Source: Paenibacillus sp. OK003
GTDB lineage: Bacteria > Bacillota > Bacilli > Paenibacillales > Paenibacillaceae
Direction: 5' to 3'
DNA: 64,000 nt
NCBI RefSeq assembly: GCF_900109515.1
Contig: NZ_FOBD01000016.1
Coordinates: 1-64,000, forward strand
Part shown: positions 59,713-64,000 of the stretch, piece by piece
How the letters are laid out: every line of letters begins with the position of its first letter
Position numbering within the stretch: the stretch's first letter is position 1
Position numbers and translations under genes: made by a program
The notes under the pieces: generated by a model
Seen by the model: only the letters and a program-made list of their open reading frames with translations
Databases searched by the model: none
Told to the model about the DNA's origin: nothing

Positions 59713-60486
59713 ATGCTGAAAGACCAGGTTGTTTTTATCACAGGTGCGTCGAGCGGAATTGGTGCGCTCTGTGCACAGATGCTGATAGAAGAAGGAGCCA
59801 TCCCGATTCTGGCTGCCCGCTCGCGGGACAAGCTGGAAGAGATTGGTGCTTCGCTGAAAGGGCAACATGAACTACTCACGTTAGATGTAACGAATACTGA
59901 GCAAGTTCAGACAGCCGTGGATGCGATGTTGCAGAAATACGGACGAATCGATATTTTGCTGAATAACGCTGGTTACGGGAAATTTGCAGCGATGACGGAT
60001 ATGTCTGTGCAGGAATTCGATGAGATGATGGACGTTAATTACATGGGCATTGTTCGATGTACCAAGGCAGTGCTGCCACAGATGTTACAACGAGGCAGAG
60101 GACAAATCGTGAATGTAGCTTCCATGGCTGGCAAGATCGGAACTGCAAAATCCGCCTCATATACGGCAACCAAACATGCCGTACTAGGTTTCAGCAATGC
60201 CCTGCGCCAGGAACTTCGCAAGACTGGAGTCACGTTAACGACCATTAATCCCGGACCCATCGATACACCGTTCTTTCAACGGGCGGATCCATCCGGTAAC
60301 TATGTGAATAATGTACGCTGGATGATGCTGAAGCCGGAAGAGGTTGCGGGGCATATGATCCGGGCGATGAAGAAGCGCAAGGAAGAAGTAAATCTGCCCA
60401 GACTGGCTTCGGCTGGAGTGTGGCTGTATCAGCTATTTCCGCGTCTTGCTGACAGACTATCGCACGGTGTAATGAATCAGAAGTAA
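59713..60486 (+). CDS. Short-chain dehydrogenase/reductase (YqjQ/DltE-like)
   Basis: 257 residues, classical SDR. Cofactor motif ITGASSGIGALCAQM, NNAGYG at the fourth strand, catalytic Ser in VASMAGKIG and YTATKH (YxxxK). Substrate unknown; the group contains general NADPH-dependent reductases. The ATG at 59713 is used because GGAGG lies 9 bases before it; the TTG two codons earlier is too close. Confidence 0.92.
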   Translation: MLKDQVVFITGASSGIGALCAQMLIEEGAIPILAARSRDKLEEIGASLKGQHELLTLDVTNTEQVQTAVDAMLQKYGRIDILLNNAGYGKFAAMTDMSVQEFDEMMDVNYMGIVRCTKAVLPQMLQRGRGQIVNVASMAGKIGTAKSASYTATKHAVLGFSNALRQELRKTGVTLTTINPGPIDTPFFQRADPSGNYVNNVRWMMLKPEEVAGHMIRAMKKRKEEVNLPRLASAGVWLYQLFPRLADRLSHGVMNQK

Positions 60487-60515
60487 GATGCAACAATGAG
60501 CATCATATATCGGAT

Positions 60516-60552
60516 AAAAGAAGGGCTCCGCCGAGGGGCTTTTCTTTTTTTT
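60516..60552 (+). terminator. Terminator after the SDR gene
   Basis: AAAGAAGGGCTCC pairs with GGGGCTTTTCTTT (with G-U pairs), followed by further Ts. Confidence 0.7.
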
Positions 60553-60698
60553 GTGTGCAAAAACATGTTTCATGAATAAGATTTGGTCCAGAGGCTTTTT
60601 TCGCATATAATGAAAGGTAATGTGATGACAGGCTTCGGTTTTATTAGTACAAGCAGGGCTAGAGCATCGAAATGAATAAATTTAAAGGATGGACATAC

Positions 60699-62072
60699 AT
60701 GACGAATCAAACATTTGCTTCAATTGGCGTAGAACAGGATCTTGAGGCTGTACTCGCTAGACACGGCATCAACGAACCTTCACCGGTACAGGCGCAGACG
60801 ATCCCGGTTATTTTGGAAGGTCGCGATGTGGTTTCGAAATCGCAGACGGGAACAGGCAAGACGCTCGCCTATTTGCTGCCACTGCTGCAATCCATCAAAA
60901 GTGATGTAAAAGGGACACAGAAGCTCATCATTGCGCCTACACAAGAGCTGGCGATGCAGATTGTCCGCGAGGCACAGCGCTATGGGGAAGAACGCAAAAT
61001 TGGCGTTCTGGGGCTAATTGGCGGCGCTGCAGTAAAACGTCAGATCGAGAAGCTGCGTGAGCATCCGGAACTGGTTGTAGGAACGCCAGGACGACTGAAG
61101 GAATTGATCACGCTGAAAAAGCTGAAAATGCACAACGTCTCCACGATCGTTATTGACGAGGCAGACCAGGTATTCCAGCTCGGCGGGGTAAGTGACGTGG
61201 ACTTTGTATTGCGCAGTGCCCTGCGCGACCGTCAGCTCATTTTCCTCTCAGCAACGATTGATGAACATACCGCAGGACTTGCGAAGCGGGAGATGAAAGA
61301 GCCGGTACAGATCGGAATTGAACCGGACCGGGCAACTGCGGCGGGACTTGAGCATTTTTATTTTGTAGAAGAAAACCGCAACAAAATTGATATGCTGCGC
61401 CGTCTGGTTAGACAGTATAACCCGGATCGCGCCATCGTTTTTGTGAATGCTACCGAGGATATTGGCGAGGTTGAAGCGAAAATGAATCATCTGGGCTTCT
61501 CCGCAGCTGCGCTGTATGGAGATGCTGACAAAGTGACCCGCAGCAACGTGCTATCTGCTTTCCGTAACGGGAAACTGCAGCTGCTGATCGCGAGCGAGGT
61601 TGCAGCCAGAGGACTGGATATTGAAGGTTTGCCGATGGTCATTAACTATGATCCTGCATTTGATTCGGAACATTATGTTCACCGTGCAGGAAGAACAGGT
61701 CGTATGGGTCGCAGTGGTATCGTGTTGTCGATCGTCGACGAAACGCAAATTTTCATTATGCGCAAGTTTGCGCGAGAACTTGGAATCGAATTGCCGGAAC
61801 GTGTATTGTTCGGGGGTAAAGTGCTGGAGGCTGATCCGCGTCCGGATACGCGGCCTGAAGGGCATTCTTTCTCCAGAAAACCAGGACAATCCCGGGATCG
61901 TAAACCTGGTCAGGCCAGCCGCAATGGCGGCGCCAGAACGGCTGCTTCGAATCAACGTCCGGCGGGCGGCAAGCCAGCTGGCAATACTGGCAGAACAGAA
62001 CGGGACCAGGATCGTAAGAACAAGGGCGCTCCCAAATGGAGCAAAGGTAAAGAGCCGCGCTCTGAAGAATAA
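60699..62072 (+). CDS. DEAD-box ATP-dependent RNA helicase
   Basis: 457 residues. Q motif FASIGVEQDLEAVLARHGIN to PSPVQAQTIP, Walker A SQTGTGKT, PTQELA, GTPGR, VIDEADQ, SAT, and in the second RecA domain VARGLDIEG-like ASEVAARGLDIEG and HRAGRTGRMGR. The last ~75 residues are a disordered Arg/Gly/Lys-rich RNA-binding tail. It resembles the cold-shock/ribosome-assembly helicases of Bacillus (CshB/YfmL group). The start at 60699 has AAAGGATGG upstream; an ATG nine codons earlier does not. Confidence 0.9.
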   Translation: MTNQTFASIGVEQDLEAVLARHGINEPSPVQAQTIPVILEGRDVVSKSQTGTGKTLAYLLPLLQSIKSDVKGTQKLIIAPTQELAMQIVREAQRYGEERKIGVLGLIGGAAVKRQIEKLREHPELVVGTPGRLKELITLKKLKMHNVSTIVIDEADQVFQLGGVSDVDFVLRSALRDRQLIFLSATIDEHTAGLAKREMKEPVQIGIEPDRATAAGLEHFYFVEENRNKIDMLRRLVRQYNPDRAIVFVNATEDIGEVEAKMNHLGFSAAALYGDADKVTRSNVLSAFRNGKLQLLIASEVAARGLDIEGLPMVINYDPAFDSEHYVHRAGRTGRMGRSGIVLSIVDETQIFIMRKFARELGIELPERVLFGGKVLEADPRPDTRPEGHSFSRKPGQSRDRKPGQASRNGGARTAASNQRPAGGKPAGNTGRTERDQDRKNKGAPKWSKGKEPRSEE

Positions 62073-62099
62073 AACCTGACGAAAGAGGTGCAGGGATAG

Positions 62100-62852
62100 A
62101 TGGATAACGTTCAACCACCCGTATTGAAAATCAACGGGCTAAGCGGAGGATACAGTGCCAAGCGGCCGGTCCTCCACGGCATCGATCTGGAAGTTGGACG
62201 CGGAGAGATGGTCGGACTGATCGGATTAAACGGTGCTGGCAAAAGTACTACGATGAAGCATATTTTAGGATTGATGACCCCTCAGCAGGGAGAAGTGCGG
62301 GTTATGGGCAAGAAGCGTGACGAAGACCCACAGGTATATCAATCCGCCATGGCCTTTGTACCGGAATCTCCGGAGCTGTACGACGAGATGACCGTCATGG
62401 AGCATCTGGAGTTTACGGCCAGAGCCTATGGTGTTTCTGAGGCTGATTTCAAAAAGCGTACGGAGAAACTGCTAGACTTGTTTCGCATGAATGAGAAAAG
62501 TACAAGTCTGTCGACCCACCTGTCCAAAGGTATGCGGCAAAAGGTCATGATCATGTGTGCCTTTGTGGCAGGTCCGCCACTTTATATCATTGATGAGCCT
62601 TTCCTGGGACTTGACCCACTCGGAATTCGCTCTTTGCTTGATTTTATGCTTGAAATGAAGGCTTCGGGATCATCCATTTTATTGAGTTCGCATATTCTGT
62701 CCACCATTGAAAATTACTGTGACCGTTTTATTGTCCTGCACCGAGGACAGGTCATTGCTCAAGGGACGCTGAATGAGCTGCGTACTCAATTCGGGGAATC
62801 GAATGCCACGTTGGAGCATATGTTCTATTCCCTTGTACAAGGCAGGGATTAA
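62100..62852 (+). CDS. ecsA: ABC transporter ATP-binding protein EcsA
   Basis: 250 residues. Walker A GLNGAGKSTTMK at about 43-54, a signature variant THLSKGMRQKVMIM (Lys in place of the second Gly), Walker B LYIIDEPFLGLDP, and the switch His in SSHILST. EcsA works with EcsB; in B. subtilis loss of the pair disturbs secretion, competence and intramembrane proteolysis by RasP. GAGGTG precedes the ATG. The EcsB gene starts 2 bases after the stop. Confidence 0.9.
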   Translation: MDNVQPPVLKINGLSGGYSAKRPVLHGIDLEVGRGEMVGLIGLNGAGKSTTMKHILGLMTPQQGEVRVMGKKRDEDPQVYQSAMAFVPESPELYDEMTVMEHLEFTARAYGVSEADFKKRTEKLLDLFRMNEKSTSLSTHLSKGMRQKVMIMCAFVAGPPLYIIDEPFLGLDPLGIRSLLDFMLEMKASGSSILLSSHILSTIENYCDRFIVLHRGQVIAQGTLNELRTQFGESNATLEHMFYSLVQGRD

Positions 62853-62854
62853 GC

Positions 62855-64000
62855 ATGGATCTCAAGCAGCTATGGAAGCAAAGACGCACGGGATTCTGGA
62901 ATGGAATTCTTCCTTATCTGGGTTATGTCATTCAGAGCGGCGTAGCCATGGTGTTTTTATTTCTCGTCATTGCGTTCTCCGCCTGGTATACATCGTTTGT
63001 ACAGCATATTCCTGCGGGATTCCCAATTCGCTGGATTACGTTGCTGCTGTTGGCACCACTGGTGCTGTTTAGCAGTTATCGTACATATCTGCATCAGGCA
63101 GACATCGTGTTTTTACGCCCGCAGGAATATCGGATGCACGAATATCTGAAAAACAGCTTCGCTCGTGGCATCATCTATAAAACCTTGGGCATGCTGCTCG
63201 TCTTTGTTACGCTGTGGCCGCTCTATGTTCGTGCAGATCAGGATGCAAGGCCATTTGGCTGGTTTATCCTGCTTCTGCTGTTGTGGAAAGGGCTGTCCAG
63301 CTATGGGGCTTGGCAAGAGCTGCGCATGGTGCAAATCGGTGCTGCCAGAGGATATCGTTTGCTCCGATGGGCATTGGCTGTACTGGCGGTTGCCGCCTGG
63401 TTGTGGCAGCCTCCACAGCGAAGCATCTGGTTCCTGCTGCTGCTGGCTGTCGTTTATATCGTTGCTCTGCGTATCCCTCTGAAACATCGGGTTTCATGGG
63501 ACCGTCTCATTCAGGTGGAGCAGGGCCAGGCTGGACGAGTGATGCGTACGCTGGGATGGTTTGTAGATGTGCCTTCATCAGGCCAAAAAGTAAGTTCTCG
63601 CCGCTGGCTCAGCAAATGGGGGAGTGGCCTCCCGTGGAATGCAGGGAAAGCCTATCGCTATCTGATTACCAAAACGTTCATCCGAACGGAAGTATTCTCT
63701 ATCGTTGTACGCTTGATTGTACTGGGCATGCTGCTGTCCTGGTGGACGGCAGGCAGTTATTTCGGGATTGGTGTATACCTGTTCTTCCTGATGCTTGTGG
63801 GTGTGCAACTGGGTGCACTGCGTCGCAGTCATAGTGAATCGTTCTGGATTATGATTTATCCCATCTCGGGAGAGAGTCGTCGTTCCCAGGTGCTGGGGTT
63901 CATCTCGAATCTGCATACACTGGCTGCCTTGCTTATGTGGCTGCCGATGCTGGCTGGGGGATGGAGTGGACTTAGCATGACCGTAGCAGCATTGGTTCTT
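62855..64000 (+). CDS. ecsB: ABC transporter permease EcsB (partial, runs off the right edge)
   Basis: 382 codons are open to the window end and no stop is reached; B. subtilis EcsB is about 408 residues, so little is missing. It begins MDLKQLWKQRRTGFWNGILP and has paired membrane segments (AMVFLFLVIAFSAWY, ITLLLLAPLVLF, GWFILLLLLWKGL and more) with the EcsB mark RPQEYRMHEYLK after the first helices. It is 2 bases behind ecsA. The ribosome site GGCAGGG is inside ecsA. Confidence 0.88.
   Translation, partial: MDLKQLWKQRRTGFWNGILPYLGYVIQSGVAMVFLFLVIAFSAWYTSFVQHIPAGFPIRWITLLLLAPLVLFSSYRTYLHQADIVFLRPQEYRMHEYLKNSFARGIIYKTLGMLLVFVTLWPLYVRADQDARPFGWFILLLLLWKGLSSYGAWQELRMVQIGAARGYRLLRWALAVLAVAAWLWQPPQRSIWFLLLLAVVYIVALRIPLKHRVSWDRLIQVEQGQAGRVMRTLGWFVDVPSSGQKVSSRRWLSKWGSGLPWNAGKAYRYLITKTFIRTEVFSIVVRLIVLGMLLSWWTAGSYFGIGVYLFFLMLVGVQLGALRRSHSESFWIMIYPISGESRRSQVLGFISNLHTLAALLMWLPMLAGGWSGLSMTVAALVL

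Overview
The window is chromosomal DNA from a low-to-mid GC Gram-positive bacterium, most likely Paenibacillus. The evidence is the Firmicute-type primosome genes dnaB and dnaI, the sporulation checkpoint gene sda with its DnaA boxes, a YheC/YheD-type spore-associated ATP-grasp protein, hemQ of the coproporphyrin haem route, ktrBA, sdhCAB with a one-subunit cytochrome b558 anchor, ecsAB, strong AGGAGG-type ribosome sites, and a YesM/YesN plus LplABC-style sugar uptake locus. No tRNA, rRNA, CRISPR array, integrase, transposase or phage gene was seen.

Layout. 1-4 kb: a small oxidoreductase, a secreted RCC1-propeller protein and a broken MFS transporter. 4-10 kb: a secreted GH53 endo-galactanase and the convergent polyphosphate pair ppk/ppx, with three TTTACA hexamers at exact 11-bp spacing (a PhoP-type box) upstream of ppk. 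10-16 kb: a YheC/D-like gene, sda, a zinc-ribbon protein, ferredoxin-NADP reductase, type II NADH dehydrogenase under a Rex-like operator, hemQ and a YuiB-like protein. 16-41.5 kb: dnaB and dnaI, which are neighbours in most Firmicutes, are separated here by about 22.5 kb. The intervening DNA holds a WYL regulator, a decayed GH85-like endoglycosidase gene, a YesM/YesN two-component system, an ABC oligosaccharide importer and five glycoside hydrolases (GH3, two GH38, GH125 and a large clan GH-A enzyme). 41.5-64 kb: trxA, uvrC, a CPBP protease, ktrBA, a LysR regulator divergent from sdhCAB, two phosphoesterases, a GNAT acetyltransferase, hisJ, a second LysR, cheX, an SDR, a DEAD-box helicase and ecsAB (ecsB runs off the right edge).

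How the island works (inference). The signal-responsive kinase/regulator pair and CcpA (an identical 14-bp cre-like site upstream of both the kinase and the importer, in opposite orientation) would switch on import of a mannose-rich oligosaccharide. The two GH38 enzymes, GH125 and probably the clan GH-A enzyme would then take it apart. The set resembles the pneumococcal N-glycan system (ABC importer, GH85, GH38, GH125), but the secreted GH85 has lost its catalytic part, so this strain probably depends on glycans released by others or by another enzyme.

The most unusual signal is not a gene. A roughly 150-bp intergenic element occurs in five full copies (3939-4119, 14583-14733, 32859-33011, 42488-42675, 52978-53130), with a likely deleted sixth copy in front of dnaI (40458-40545). 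Each copy closes into a long hairpin. The arms differ between copies but change together, while two loop/stem motifs stay fixed. Two copies sit inside operons (the mannosidase operon and sdhA-sdhB).
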